A model generated the notes under the pieces. That model saw nothing but the letters and a program-made list of their open reading frames with translations. It had not been told where the DNA came from and did not search any database. DNA of 64,000 nt from Sphaerosporella brunnea (Eukaryota > Ascomycota > Pezizomycetes > Pezizales > Pyronemataceae): the NCBI GenBank assembly GCA_008704415.1, contig VXIS01000125.1:1-64000 (forward strand), in the 5' to 3' direction. Position 1 is the first letter of the stretch. Each line of letters opens with the position of its first letter. Shown piece after piece: positions 1 through 10,244 of this stretch. The position numbers and the translations under genes were made by a program.

Positions 1-445
1 GGCAGTAACGATGGTATGATAACAGCATTCTACGAGTTTCCATTACTTTCTTTACTATGTTTTATCACCATGTTTCTAGCACTTTCTAGCCCCTTCGATG
101 CTACGTCACTTTGGAATCTTCTAGTTTCCACAAGGCAGACTTGCAGGTCTTCTAGACCATTCTTTCCTTAGTTTCGAATTTGCCACCAGATTGTTATCAC
201 ATGATGTACTCAGCATCGTTGGCTATAAAAGCTACGAGCTTTTCCTACATTCATTCTTTTCTCTTCTTTCGATACGGCCTTTCGAGCAGCCCAGATTGTA
301 TCGACTATCATCAATAAATACTGAGTTGATCAGTGACCTGAGTGCGAGTATTCTCTTGGTATTTATCAAGTCAGATACACAAACGGTTCTGAGTTTATTT
401 GCATCTGTGAAATAGCGGATCTTATAAGCTCACGAAAAGGTTACA
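1..445 (+). mobile_element. LTR, left arm (cut by window edge)
   Basis: This is the mirror copy of the right-arm LTR, missing about the first 66 bases. It contains a TATA box in GGCTATAAAAGC at 221-232, an AATAAA signal at 313-318, and ends in TTACA at 441-445. TTACA is the inverse of the TGTAA that opens the right-arm LTR, giving standard TG...CA ends. I see no convincing tRNA primer site just after it. Confidence 0.8.
224..230 (+). promoter_or_regulatory. LTR TATA box
   Basis: TATAAAA sits inside the LTR about 90 bp before an AATAAA polyadenylation signal (313-318). This is the order expected for U3-R in a retrotransposon LTR. The mirrored copy is at 3291-3297 on the minus strand. Confidence 0.5.
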
Positions 446-841
446 TTTTTTTCACTCCGACCAGTATCTTTTCTCTCTACCCAACCTACAATCTTTGATC
501 CTCAGACCAGACTGATCACCTGGTTCTCCCCTACTCGAAGCCGCCCTGCTGGCCAGGAAATTTCCGAATTTACGACATATCGATATCACGAACCAAGACA
601 CAACCACAAGTACGACTCACTTTAAGCACGACAAGCACAACAATACATTTTCGAGTCTTTAAGACAATCCTAGGAACGACAAGCGTCAACAAGGCCTTAG
701 TTAACCGGCAGAGGTATCAGCAGTCCCGGGTTAAGCTTTAAGACGAATAGTTAGATCGATCAGGAGACAGCCCTGCACGATTCTATTCAAGAGCTCTCGA
801 CGCGAGCTATACAGACAACAATTCCTCGATAGCATTCCCGA

Positions 842-1760
842 GTGCCTAAGCCTCAGGGAAGTGCACAACAGCCATCACCACGGAGCAACCAACAGCAACA
901 AGAAGGAGCCAACGCCTCAATCCAGAAATACCCACAGAAGAGGTCATTCAAGCGCTCCACGACGAAGCAGAGGAACAGAGACAACAACCAAAGAAGAGAG
1001 GCAGACCACGAAAGAAGCAACCAGAGGAAACCGAAGCCTCTCAATCAGCCCACTCAGAATCAGAAGCCGAATCAGAAGTCTCCTGAGACCAGTACCAATC
1101 GACCACCAATTACACAGATTTTTAAATCGGAACACGAAGCACGCAAGCGTCTACAGGACCTTCAGGACCACATAAAAGTTGTCCTTGATTGGATTCCCAA
1201 AAGTACTGGATCAGACCAGCTCTATAACTACGAACTCCTCATTGAGAGCAACACCGAATTTAACCAACTTGAGAAGGAGCTTCACAATTTTCGATTGGAA
1301 CAATTCACTCCACGATTCGAAAAGCTTGAGCAAGAGATACAGCAAGCTACGACCGAAGAAACCAAAGAACGAGCCAAAGGTTTACTTCAGACTTGGCAAC
1401 GCCTATACGAAGAAGGAAGATTCAAATCAGACTCGGCTCTAACAGCATCAACAAACAAAGCCATCCAAGACTACCTGGACTTAACAAGGCAAACAACTCC
1501 TCCACCACACGAGGTCAGAGACACTAGCCACGAAGAAACTCCAAGACCACCAGGAGGATTTGAAGAAGACGAATCCAGCTCAGAAGAAGAAAATCCAAAA
1601 CCACAGTCTCCAAGGAAACAACTTTTCAGGCCCAGAATCGAAGTCCAAGCAACCACCGCCATGGCAGAAAAGTTTAAAGTCCCAAAGCCACGAACCTATT
1701 CAGGAGACAACCAGGATAGAGATGCAGCCACCATCGACGCATGGCTACAGGAAGTCAAGG
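842..1760 (+). pseudogene. Ty3-type gag, left arm, locally frameshifted and truncated at the palindrome axis
   Basis: The reading frame carries a coiled, Glu/Gln-rich gag N-region and then KPRTYSGD followed by IDAWLQEV, which matches the start of the Ty3/gypsy capsid domain. The sequence meets the palindrome axis at 1760, so the rest of gag and all of pol are missing; the frame runs a further 65 bp into the mirrored arm. Compared with the right arm, a lost G near 851 and an extra C near 1080-1084 put the intervening ~230 bp in another frame. There it reads as a low-complexity basic Gln/Arg-rich stretch. The first in-frame start-like codon is GTG at 842, so no proper ATG start is seen. Confidence 0.75.
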
Positions 1761-2679
1761 CCTTGACTTCCTGTAGCCATGCGTCGATGGTGGCTGCATC
1801 TCTATCCTGGTTGTCTCCTGAATAGGTTCGTGGCTTTGGGACTTTAAACTTTTCTGCCATGGCGGTGGTTGCTTGGACTTCGATTCTGGGCCTGAAAAGT
1901 TGTTTCCTTGGAGACTGTGGTTTTGGATTTTCTTCTTCTGAGCTGGATTCGTCTTCTTCAAATCCTCCTGGTGGTCTTGGAGTTTCTTCGTGGCTAGTGT
2001 CTCTGACCTCGTGTGGTGGAGGAGTTGTTTGCCTTGTTAAGTCCAGGTAGTCTTGGATGGCTTTGTTTGTTGATGCTGTTAGAGCCGAGTCTGATTTGAA
2101 TCTTCCTTCTTCGTATAGGCGTTGCCAAGTCTGAAGTAAACCTTTGGCTCGTTCTTTGGTTTCTTCGGTCGTAGCTTGCTGTATCTCTTGCTCAAGCTTT
2201 TCGAATCGTGGAGTGAATTGTTCCAATCGAAAATTGTGAAGCTCCTTCTCAAGTTGGTTAAATTCGGTGTTGCTCTCAATGAGGAGTTCGTAGTTATAGA
2301 GCTGGTCTGATCCAGTACTTTTGGGAATCCAATCAAGGACAACTTTTATGTGGTCCTGAAGGTCCTGTAGACGCTTGCGTGCTTCGTGTTCCGATTTAAA
2401 AATCTGTGTAATTGGTGGTCGATTGGTACTGGTCTCAGAGACTTCTGATTCGGCTTCTGATTCTGAGTGGGCTGATTGAGAGGCTTCGGTTTCCTCTGGT
2501 TGCTTCTTTCGTGGTCTGCCTCTCTTCTTTGGTTGTTGTCTCTGTTCCTCTGCTTCGTCGTGGAGCGCTTGAATGACCTCTTCTGTGGGTATTTCTGGAT
2601 TGAGGCGTTGGCTCCTTCTTGTTGCTGTTGGTTGCTCCGTGGTGATGGCTGTTGTGCACTTCCCTGAGGCCTTATGCAC
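1761..2679 (-). pseudogene. Ty3-type gag, right arm, truncated at the palindrome axis
   Basis: This is the mirrored copy and has the more natural frame. It reads an acidic, helical region, then an AT-hook-like basic patch (KKRGRPRKK), an acidic Ser/Glu stretch, the shared coiled region and the capsid-like motif ending in DAWLQEV at the axis. Beyond the axis the frame continues into the other arm's antisense sequence to 1696. As in the left arm there is no ATG: the frame opens after a TAG and the first possible start is GTG at 2679. The zinc knuckle and pol are absent, so it could not support transposition alone. Confidence 0.75.
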
Positions 2680-3075
2680 TCGGGAATGCTATCGAGGAAT
2701 TGTTGTCTGTATAGCTCGCGTCGAGAGCTCTTGAATAGAATCGTGCAGGGCTGTCTCCTGATCGATCTAACTATTCGTCTTAAAGCTTAACCCGGGACTG
2801 CTGATACCTCTGCCGGTTAACTAAGGCCTTGTTGACGCTTGTCGTTCCTAGGATTGTCTTAAAGACTCGAAAATGTATTGTTGTGCTTGTCGTGCTTAAA
2901 GTGAGTCGTACTTGTGGTTGTGTCTTGGTTCGTGATATCGATATGTCGTAAATTCGGAAATTTCCTGGCCAGCAGGGCGGCTTCGAGTAGGGGAGAACCA
3001 GGTGATCAGTCTGGTCTGAGGATCAAAGATTGTAGGTTGGGTAGAGAGAAAAGATACTGGTCGGAGTGAAAAAAA

Positions 3076-3586
3076 TGTAACCTTTTCGTGAGCTTATAAG
3101 ATCCGCTATTTCACAGATGCAAATAAACTCAGAACCGTTTGTGTATCTGACTTGATAAATACCAAGAGAATACTCGCACTCAGGTCACTGATCAACTCAG
3201 TATTTATTGATGATAGTCGATACAATCTGGGCTGCTCGAAAGGCCGTATCGAAAGAAGAGAAAAGAATGAATGTAGGAAAAGCTCGTAGCTTTTATAGCC
3301 AACGATGCTGAGTACATCATGTGATAACAATCTGGTGGCAAATTCGAAACTAAGGAAAGAATGGTCTAGAAGACCTGCAAGTCTGCCTTGTGGAAACTAG
3401 AAGATTCCAAAGTGACGTAGCATCGAAGGGGCTAGAAAGTGCTAGAAACATGGTGATAAAACATAGTAAAGAAAGTAATGGAAACTCGTAGAATGCTGTT
3501 ATCATACCATCGTTACTGCCATATAGTTTTATATCTTAGTAAGGAAATACGTAAGAAAGAATCATACTAAGTGTAATAATCTTACA
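3076..3586 (-). mobile_element. Complete LTR (511 bp), right arm
   Basis: Read on the minus strand, it begins TGTAAGATTATTAC at 3586 and ends TTACA at 3076, so it has TG...CA ends with 5-bp inverted termini. It carries the mirrored TATA box and polyadenylation signal. A diverged copy of its first ~150 bp occurs at 11145-11300, which independently fixes the left end of this LTR. Confidence 0.85.
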
Positions 3587-5041
3587 CTTCGACTGGTGTT
3601 GATTCTACATACTCATTTTGGACGTATGACCCGCAGCGAGGAACGGAGAGCATATATTTGAGATACAAGCCGTCAGCAAGGACTGTTGTAAAACCCCGTT
3701 CGAACAAGGTAGCGCAATCATTGTTTCTTTGTCAATATTGACCCTTCAACGCTAAGAAACGTTGGCTTACAAGAGTGATAAAGTGTGCGCAGAGCAAACA
3801 TATCAATTTTGTAACGATTTCTTCGTTATTCTCACCGGGCATATCAACCTTTGTCTTTTGCTTTGCCTCTTCTGCCTCTATGCTGCGTGTTGTTGTGAAT
3901 AGTGAGCGTGCAGTGCTCCCTCGAACTTCCCTTCTCCCCGGTCCCCATACTTCACCTCCCAGCACTCCCCTGCTCGCCAGCGATCGCCCAACCCGAACCG
4001 CATGAACAGATTTCTCGGCCACACCGCTTCCTGTTAGTGGATTTGGCATGAAGAAAGGGAAACTGAATTAGCCTTCTTGAACCGTGGTTTGAAACCTTCC
4101 CCCAACATGTAGCGCTCCACTAGCTGTCGTAGGCGGAAAGACCGCCGGCTCTGAAGCACGGCGGATTTGCCAGCCATTGGTGTTGCTGTGGTCGGTCAAC
4201 GTGCGGTACGTAGAGTGGCGAAGTGGGGGTTCGATGGGAGCATCCTTGGCACACAGACATACAAAGCGGCGGCAAATTTCACGATGCGGAGGGGGACGTG
4301 GGGAATAAAATCCGTTGTTTCATTCCGTTTGGTATCTGGGTGGCTGCACTTGGTGCATTCGTTTATTTCATCTAGATATGGGGGTGCGACGATGCTTCAA
4401 AGCCTCAGCCAAGGCGCTGCCAGAATGTCATCATGCAATAAACCGGATCCCCCCCCCCCCTCCATATCTTTGCCATTGAACTGACTGCGGACTCAGGGAA
4501 GCCCTCTCCAAGATATCTGAAGATACGGTCTGGAATAGTAGACCTATCGGTATCGGCCCTGCGAGTGGCATAGAAGATACGAGGATTTGAAGCACTCTAC
4601 CTAAGCTGATCAATACAAAAGCAAGGGCTGCCGACGGAACTTAAGATTTTCGGGTATCGAGCAGTACAGCGGGAGAGATCACACCCACCAATCTTGTGCC
4701 TGCGGAAGGTAGGCAGACACCAGGAGCTTTTGTTTGGATACCTGTATATGCGCAAGTTGCTAATCAAGCAGAATAAAATGCTAAAAAGCCAGATCCGCAA
4801 GTCGTGGCCGCTTCGGAGCTGAAGTAGACGCCAGCGGTCCAGGCTCACCCTTCACCACCACAACTAGCACAGCCGTCGGCTGCTTTCGTAAGTTCAGTTG
4901 AACAAAACGGAACGCAATCGGCGGCTCTGGTAACGTGGACGAGCGGGTTGCGGCAGCGCTGGTTCTGTTGTTGAAGGTTGACGAGTGGTGGTGGATGTGC
5001 TTACAAGATATCAAGAGTTTCTATTCTGTCATGACTGCTAG
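3587..5041. other. No recognisable gene
   Basis: Mixed-composition DNA with only short frames. A run of ten C lies at 4449-4458. I see no conserved domain, tRNA or clean repeat structure; part of it may be the 5' side of the LINE remnant that follows. Confidence 0.5.
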
Positions 5042-6247
5042 AATATATTTTCTGCACATCCTTCCTACACACCACTCGCTTCGTGCTTACCAGCGCCAAG
5101 CCGCAACGTGGTGCTCTCTGATTGGTCTATACCTACCATCACGGAACCGACTTTTACCTCAATGCCCCAGAACGTCTTCCTCTTCCCACAGCCGGGAGGC
5201 CCTGACACCCCGTGCGTCCGGTGCAAGTTGTTCGGCCATTTGCCTAAGGCGTGCCGACTAGTCAAGATAGGTTAAACTTGCCGGGACTTGCTCCTCCGGT
5301 GGAGCCGCGAGGAAGCCGTTGAGATCGATCCCCGTTTGCTCACTGAGTGGACGGAGCTACACAACCCACCGCCAACCACACAGGATACACAGATGCAGAA
5401 CGCCTCACCTGAGGTCATGTCTGCTACCTCTGCTGTCCCTACTGTCCCTCCCCCTGCTATTACTCTCGCGGATTTTGCAAACAAGGTTGAGGAACTCCTA
5501 GCGCGAGATCTTGCCGCCCTCAAGGAAGGATACGACGCCAGTTTGACCAATCTGGTCAAAGTCGAAGGAAACGGTAGAAGAACTCTCAGTCCAAAACACA
5601 GCACTTCAAACTCAGCTCAGCGAAGTCTCAGCGGGACGCCCTGGATACACGACGGTATCGCACGCAGCTTCTCAGACGTCGCCCCCACCTCCGCCCCCGC
5701 TTGCGTCAGCGGAGACGACTGCCACGCCACCGGAAGTCATGTTGAGGTCCAAACGCAGGCACTCCGGGTCGCCCTGCCCGACAGTGCAGCCTACAAAACA
5801 AGCGAGAACGATTTCCCCTCCCCCCTCTCTTATGCATTCGAAACACGCGGGACCAAGCACTACTTTGGTCTCGATGCGACCCGACCCGGAAACGCAACCA
5901 GCACCCGGCAACCCAGAGGCTCACGCCCCTCCTAGTGGAGGGACGGAGGCCGAAGGGGGCTGGAAGAAGGTTGAAAGAAAGAAACGTAGACGGCCTTTAG
6001 GCTGCTCAACGGAAAACGACAAGCGGGAAGGAGAAGGAGCAGCGGGCTCCAGACGTGCGGGGTTGAAGAGGGGGTGAAACACCGTTCTTTCTATATACTT
6101 TTTGCGATTTCCTTGATTTTCTTTCCTTGAGAGAGCCACCAGGCCAGACACGCCCGTCTGTAGGCCCGTGAGGCCTAAGAGTAGTCTGCTTCTCTCTTAC
6201 ATATATGTCATGGCCGCAAGCGGCCGAATACATTATGATTAAAACAA
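5042..6247 (+). mobile_element. Tad-like LINE remnant A: ORF1 knuckle joined to the LINE 3' tail
   Basis: A frame open from 5042 to 5275 ends in a CCHC zinc knuckle (CVRCKLFGHLPKAC), typical of a LINE ORF1 protein. Downstream frames at 5288-5935 and 5739-6077 are Pro/Ser/basic-rich and unrecognised. The last ~45 bp (about 6204-6246) contain CATGGCCGCAAGCGGCCG and end in ATTAAAAC followed by an A/C-rich tail. The same tail in reverse ends LINE remnants B (30.66 kb) and C (58.43 kb), which carry the ORF2 C-terminus. Here ORF2 (endonuclease, reverse transcriptase, RNase H) is missing, so this looks like an internally deleted derivative. Confidence 0.65.
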
Positions 6248-6604
6248 AACAAAAAAATATATTTTCTTCTTTATAGTACAAAAAAACTGGCATAACTGCC
6301 ATTGTTCTTTTAACCACTGCCAATTCTGCTGTGTAAGAAAATGCTCATTTTTACGGAACATGGTAAGCTGTTGTTTTTGCACGAGTGCCATACCTTGTGC
6401 ACACAACTTATCCTGATTGAGGTGGTCTGTGATGGAATTGGTATGAAGCAGATATCCACCTTGGTATAAGGTAATTTCACCTGAAGGTTGCTCAACAGCA
6501 ACTCCAGTCTTGCTAGTTGTGATGCCGTTCATACTTAAATCTGGCCAAGCGAAAGCCTGCGGTGAAGTGAGGATCCAGATAATCCACGTGAGCAGATGCT
6601 GCAT
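6239..6604 (-). pseudogene. Unidentified ORF with signal-peptide-like start, ending in the LINE tail
   Basis: The frame starts at ATG 6604 with a hydrophobic leader (MQHLLTWIIWILTS...AFA) resembling a signal peptide, followed by a Gln-rich region with few cysteines. Its last codons read through the A/C-rich tail of LINE remnant A on the opposite strand and stop inside it, so its natural 3' end was probably lost to that insertion. I do not recognise the family. It may instead be a later exon or part of the unit at 6701-7597. Confidence 0.3.
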
Positions 6605-6700
6605 AGCCAGCTAAGACAAACCCACATACAACAAATGCGGATGCACCCTGCAAGTGAAAACCTGCATTAAACATCTCTTTTCTTCAACGAGCTACCAAAG

Positions 6701-7597
6701 CTAACACAACTCCTTTAAGACTGTTTTGAGCATAGACCCAAAGACTCCGTACCGTACTTGTATGCTTATTGAAGAGAATTGCAAGACCTTCTCCAGGTTC
6801 CCTGTATCTTCTTGCAGGAATGTTGCCGGTAGCGTCAATATATCCACGTTGGTTAGGATGAGCTTGGAAAATGCTGACTGACTTTCCCAGCTGAACCTTT
6901 GCTCCGTTTTTGTATCCATCACACTGGAGAAAGACAAAGCTAAAAGCCAGGTAGATTCTACTTACTCCAAACTGTTAAGGTCAAGAAAGGACAGCCTGTG
7001 AGTACAGCTATCCATCTTTTTGTAGAGTGATGGTGGAAAAGAGTTGATATCCACAACAGCATGAATCTCAATTGGATTCAGCTGTGTACTGCTACCGTGT
7101 ATGATGTGGTGATCTGCAAGTTGGCTGTATACAACAGGATATTTTAATGTTAATGAAGTACTACCGTTGAAGGAAACAAGCTTACCTTTGTATACATTAC
7201 ATTGTAGTGGATCAATCCAAACCAGGTGTATGGTAAGAAAGTCTGGAAGACGGGATTGAATGTGTGTAAGATCTTGTTTGTGCTGCTGCTTAATTTCATT
7301 CCACATGTTTAGATGGCTTGCCAGCAAGGGATATGTACTGCTATGTGCTGTGGTGCTAAACCAACTGAAAATGACATCAATCAGCTGAGCTTGCTCTTTT
7401 GCATCACCAGATAAATACTTGATCAAGGATTCGTTGCAGTTTCCCACCACCTCAGTAAGCAACATCAGAGGATGTGCAGCAGCACCGAATAATCGCATTG
7501 GTGTCTCCGGAGATGTGTACAGAAGGCTTTCAAGCTGTAGGCAAACCCAGATTAAAATGCTCTTAACTTTCTGTTGGAAAGGATATGCTGTAGTGTG
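6701..7597 (-). CDS. Unidentified two-exon coding unit in AT-rich DNA (5' end not found)
   Basis: On the minus strand a frame is open from 7597 to 6966 and ends in a donor (GGA|GTAAGT). It joins across a 42-bp intron (6965-6924, acceptor CTCCAG) to a second frame ending with TAG at 6701. Without the intron a stop follows at once; with it the frame runs on for 73 more codons, which supports real splicing. The product has more than 280 residues and mixed alpha/beta-like composition, with no motif I recognise. The first ATG in frame is at 7498, but coding-like sequence continues upstream, so an earlier exon is likely. Base composition is clearly more AT-rich than the housekeeping genes, which suggests a different origin. 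42 bp is short for a fungal intron. Confidence 0.4.
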
Positions 7598-7692
7598 TCA
7601 ATCCTTTGGTATGTGCTCAAAAGATGTAGATACAAATTGACTGCTCTCAGATGGAACTACAAATTGTTAGTCTTTAATTTTTGATATTGATA

Positions 7693-8110
7693 CTATTTGT
7701 AAACATTACAATTGTCTTTTGCTACTTGACTTAAGTTTTCCATCTCCTTCTTTTTGGCAAAGTGACCTTGATTTCGAGCAGCTTGATTTTCAGACCTCCT
7801 CTTCTTCTTGGCAGGCTGTTATGCATCAAGTATGTCATGCTGAACCTTCACATCTTGACATTTAGCTTTGACAGCTTTTGCTTCACCTTTGAGAAGGGTT
7901 CCTATCTGTGATGGAAGTTGAATTCGTTTTGCACTTTTTAGAACAGGTCGAATCCTCTTTCTTCTGCGACGTCCTTTTGGTGCAGGCTTATCAGGATAGC
8001 TGTGAATAGGCTGCAGGAATATGTATCCATAAATGCCTCAGGAGGTCTGCTCTCTGTGTAGTCTGGCATCTTAGCTTTGTAAATACCCATATAATATGGA
8101 TTCTCATGAG
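7693..8110 (-). pseudogene. Degenerate basic-protein coding sequence, same strand and composition as the previous unit
   Basis: On the minus strand the sequence reads a segment rich in Pro, Lys and Arg (GRRRRKRIRPVLKS), an in-frame TAA, then another Lys-rich segment (KKKRRSENQAARNQ) ending at 7693. A further coding-like stretch upstream (to about 8110) is in another frame. The order suggests an upstream part of the same gene or element as 6701-7597, now interrupted. No family recognised. Confidence 0.25.
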
Positions 8111-8519
8111 CTCAACCCGGAAGCTAAGATTTTGGTGGTAGGGATGGTGAAGGCCTTAAAGGTGATTGCGCTCTAGCTGTAACGTTCTCAAACATCTACT
8201 CAATGTTAGCAATCAATTGTTAAAAAAATTTGGCAGCACTTTGTTACCACCGGAGGTGCAGCACAATACCGCAACACAAGGCTGCAATACCAGGCCGCAA
8301 CAACTCCAAACAATATTGGTAGCAAAAGCACAGACAAGATTAGGTTGCCTTTATCAGGCTACCTTTCTCTTGAAAGCACCAAACAAATGGAAAAATTTTC
8401 TCACCTTTGTTTCATAAACTTTCTCGGAATGCTCAAAACAATTCCTCACTATACACTATGCCTACTAACGCAGCACCGAGTTTGGCAGGTGTAGATAGTC
8501 TAGGAACTCTGAAGAGATT

Positions 8520-9060
8520 AAGGCGTGAAGACTGCAGCAAAACCTGTCAACTCTGCACTGGATAAACAGAAAATGAGCGTGCTTACCCGCTGGTGACGCG
8601 AGCGGAGATGGGTGGTAGTTGACGTGAGCGGGGATGGGTGGTAGGTAACGCAGGCGGGGATGGGTGGTAGGTAACGCGGGCGGGGATGGGTGGTAGGTAA
8701 CGCGGGCGGGGATGGGTGGTAGGTAACGCGGGCGGGGATGGGTGGTAGGTAACGCGGGCGGGGATGGGTGGTAGGTAACGCGGGCGGGGATGGGTGGTAG
8801 GTAACGCGGGCGGGTGGTCGAACAAACAAGACGCAAAGACCGCTGCAAAACCTGTCAACTCTCTACTTGATAAACAGAAAAAGGGGGTGCTTACTTCCAG
8901 GTGACGCGAGCGGGGATGGTTGGTCAGCGACGTGGACGGGCGGTAGGAGAAATGTGGAGTGAGGGAGTTCCAGGTCGCCAAGAACCGCTGCAAAAACCCT
9001 TCACTCTATGTGACGCCGAGAATCACTGGATGAAACCCGTGCTTATATAATCAGATCACG
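8520..9060. repeat. Diverged ~70-bp units flanking a minisatellite
   Basis: A unit containing CTGCAGCAAAACCTGTCAACTC, a TGATAAACAGAAAA-type stretch and GTGACGCGAGCGG(G/A)GATGG appears at about 8527-8610 and again at 8835-8925. A partial third copy lies near 8985-9040. The 26-bp minisatellite between the first two grew from the GC-rich end of this unit. Confidence 0.6.
8583..8818 (+). repeat. 26-bp minisatellite, about nine copies
   Basis: The unit reads GGTAGGTAACGCGGGCGGGG plus ATGGGT. The central copies are identical and the outer ones vary, the usual pattern of array growth from the middle. On the minus strand all frames spell Pro/His/Tyr-rich repeats, but there is no gene context to suggest they are translated. 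Confidence 0.9.
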
Positions 9061-9458
9061 GCCGAAGGCCGCAAGAGTCTTGTCTATAGTAAGCACTTTC
9101 ATCTAGAAGGCCACACTACAGAAGTGAAAAGTCGAATGGGTATCTTTTGTCCTACTCCGTGGAGTTACTTTCTCTACTTCTCGGCAAAGGAATTTTGAAC
9201 AGTCATGTCCACAAAACTCACTGTTCTGTTAAGGGGAAACACGTGTCGGGAACCTTGGATCATGCTGCATCACTCAGATGTGAAATCAAAATATGGGGAT
9301 GTCTCACAGCGGAACGTGTGAAACGACGCTCGATGAATTATTGACATGATTTCCCCCCGAGTGTGACTTCATTGTGTTTAAAGGAAGACCGGCGGAGCCA
9401 TTGTCGGCGGGTGTGGCAGCGGGGGGCTATGGCTTGTAAGAAGTACGAGCAGATAGAG
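9061..9458. other. No recognisable gene
   Basis: Short frames only. The palindromic CGGCCGAAGGCCG lies at 9059-9071. Confidence 0.4.
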
Positions 9459-9937
9459 TCCTGCCGAGCAAACTGTACCGCCGACCAACTGACCGGCCAG
9501 CCGAGCGATATCTCCAACGCCCTGTGATAGGGAATTATAAAAATCCCCGAACAAAAAATGTCATCACAGACGGTCACCTTTGCCAAATTTTGGTACAGTT
9601 ATATCCACAACTCCTGTATGTGGACCCCTGCAACCATGAGGGCCGCTCAGACAGGCGTTTATATTTTTTTCGACGTTTCTGGATTTAGGGCCAGTTTCGG
9701 CGTCAAATGGCTTACAGACATCGATAAACAGCCGGTTGAAAATTCGGATATCCGGGTCAAAAACGCCCGTCTGAGCGGCCCTATGGTGAAGAGGCCCATA
9801 TTGGTTCTTGATGGCCTCCGATTTTTCCTAAAAATTTGGAAACACTTCCGAGAGGAGTACCTACGGTAGTGTGTTTTTGGTGTTTTGGTCGATTGTTTGG
9901 CCGGCCAGTTGGTCGCCAGGATGTTTGCTCGGCAGGA
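9459..9937. mobile_element. 479-bp nested inverted-repeat element (MITE-like)
   Basis: The left end TCCTGCCGAGCAAAC is mirrored at the right end (rc of GTTTGCTCGGCAGGA), and the match continues with gaps over about 45 bp (GCGACCAACTGGCCGGCCA-type). Inside, a second inverted pair of ~22 bp at 9639-9660 and 9761-9782 (AGGGCCGCTCAGACAGGCGT and mirror) differs by one base. No transposase frame is present. A related end sequence occurs near 48160-48200. Confidence 0.65.
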
Positions 9938-10244
9938 TAGAACAGAGCTATAACGGCGAACGACGCGACGGCGTTTGGACTATGGCACACTTAATTGAGG
10001 GGCGGCGTCTCTAGCTGCTCACAACGCAATTATTGTGGAGGGGAAGAATTGCATCCTGAAGTGACTGATCAAACACTTAACTACAAGAAGCTCTCGTTGT
10101 ATAGCGGTGTGTTATCGAACAGACACCAAGATCGAGAAGACCCGCAAGGAGAAATTAGTAGGGAATACGAACGAAATGATTATGAATACCCCTGCATACA
10201 CAAAAGCCAACCTCTCAACGCCTCAAAATTCTGAACCAGAAGCA
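9938..10244. other. No recognisable gene
   Basis: No conserved domain or RNA seen; short frames only. Confidence 0.4.

Larger units (their letters stand above)
1..3520. repeat. 3.5-kb near-perfect palindrome of a half LTR retrotransposon
   Basis: Base x pairs with base 3521-x along the whole stretch, so the axis lies between 1760 and 1761 with no spacer. Each arm carries, from outside in, an LTR, a leader and the first part of a gag gene. I found only three differences between the arms: a C/A substitution near 846, a missing G near 851, and an extra C near 1080-1084 of the left arm. The two indels cancel, so the register is restored. The window begins inside the left LTR, while the right LTR runs on to 3586, so the true palindrome may extend further left. 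It may be a real inverted duplication or an assembly/read artefact such as a hairpin-type long read. Confidence 0.95.

Noticed and set aside
1..3586. Repeat-induced point mutation as cause of gag decay
   Set aside because: The few differences between arms are one transversion and two indels, not the C-to-T changes that RIP makes.
8465..8993. Three overlapping Pro/Tyr/His-rich minus-strand ORFs
   Set aside because: They are translations of the 26-bp minisatellite and its flanks in different frames.
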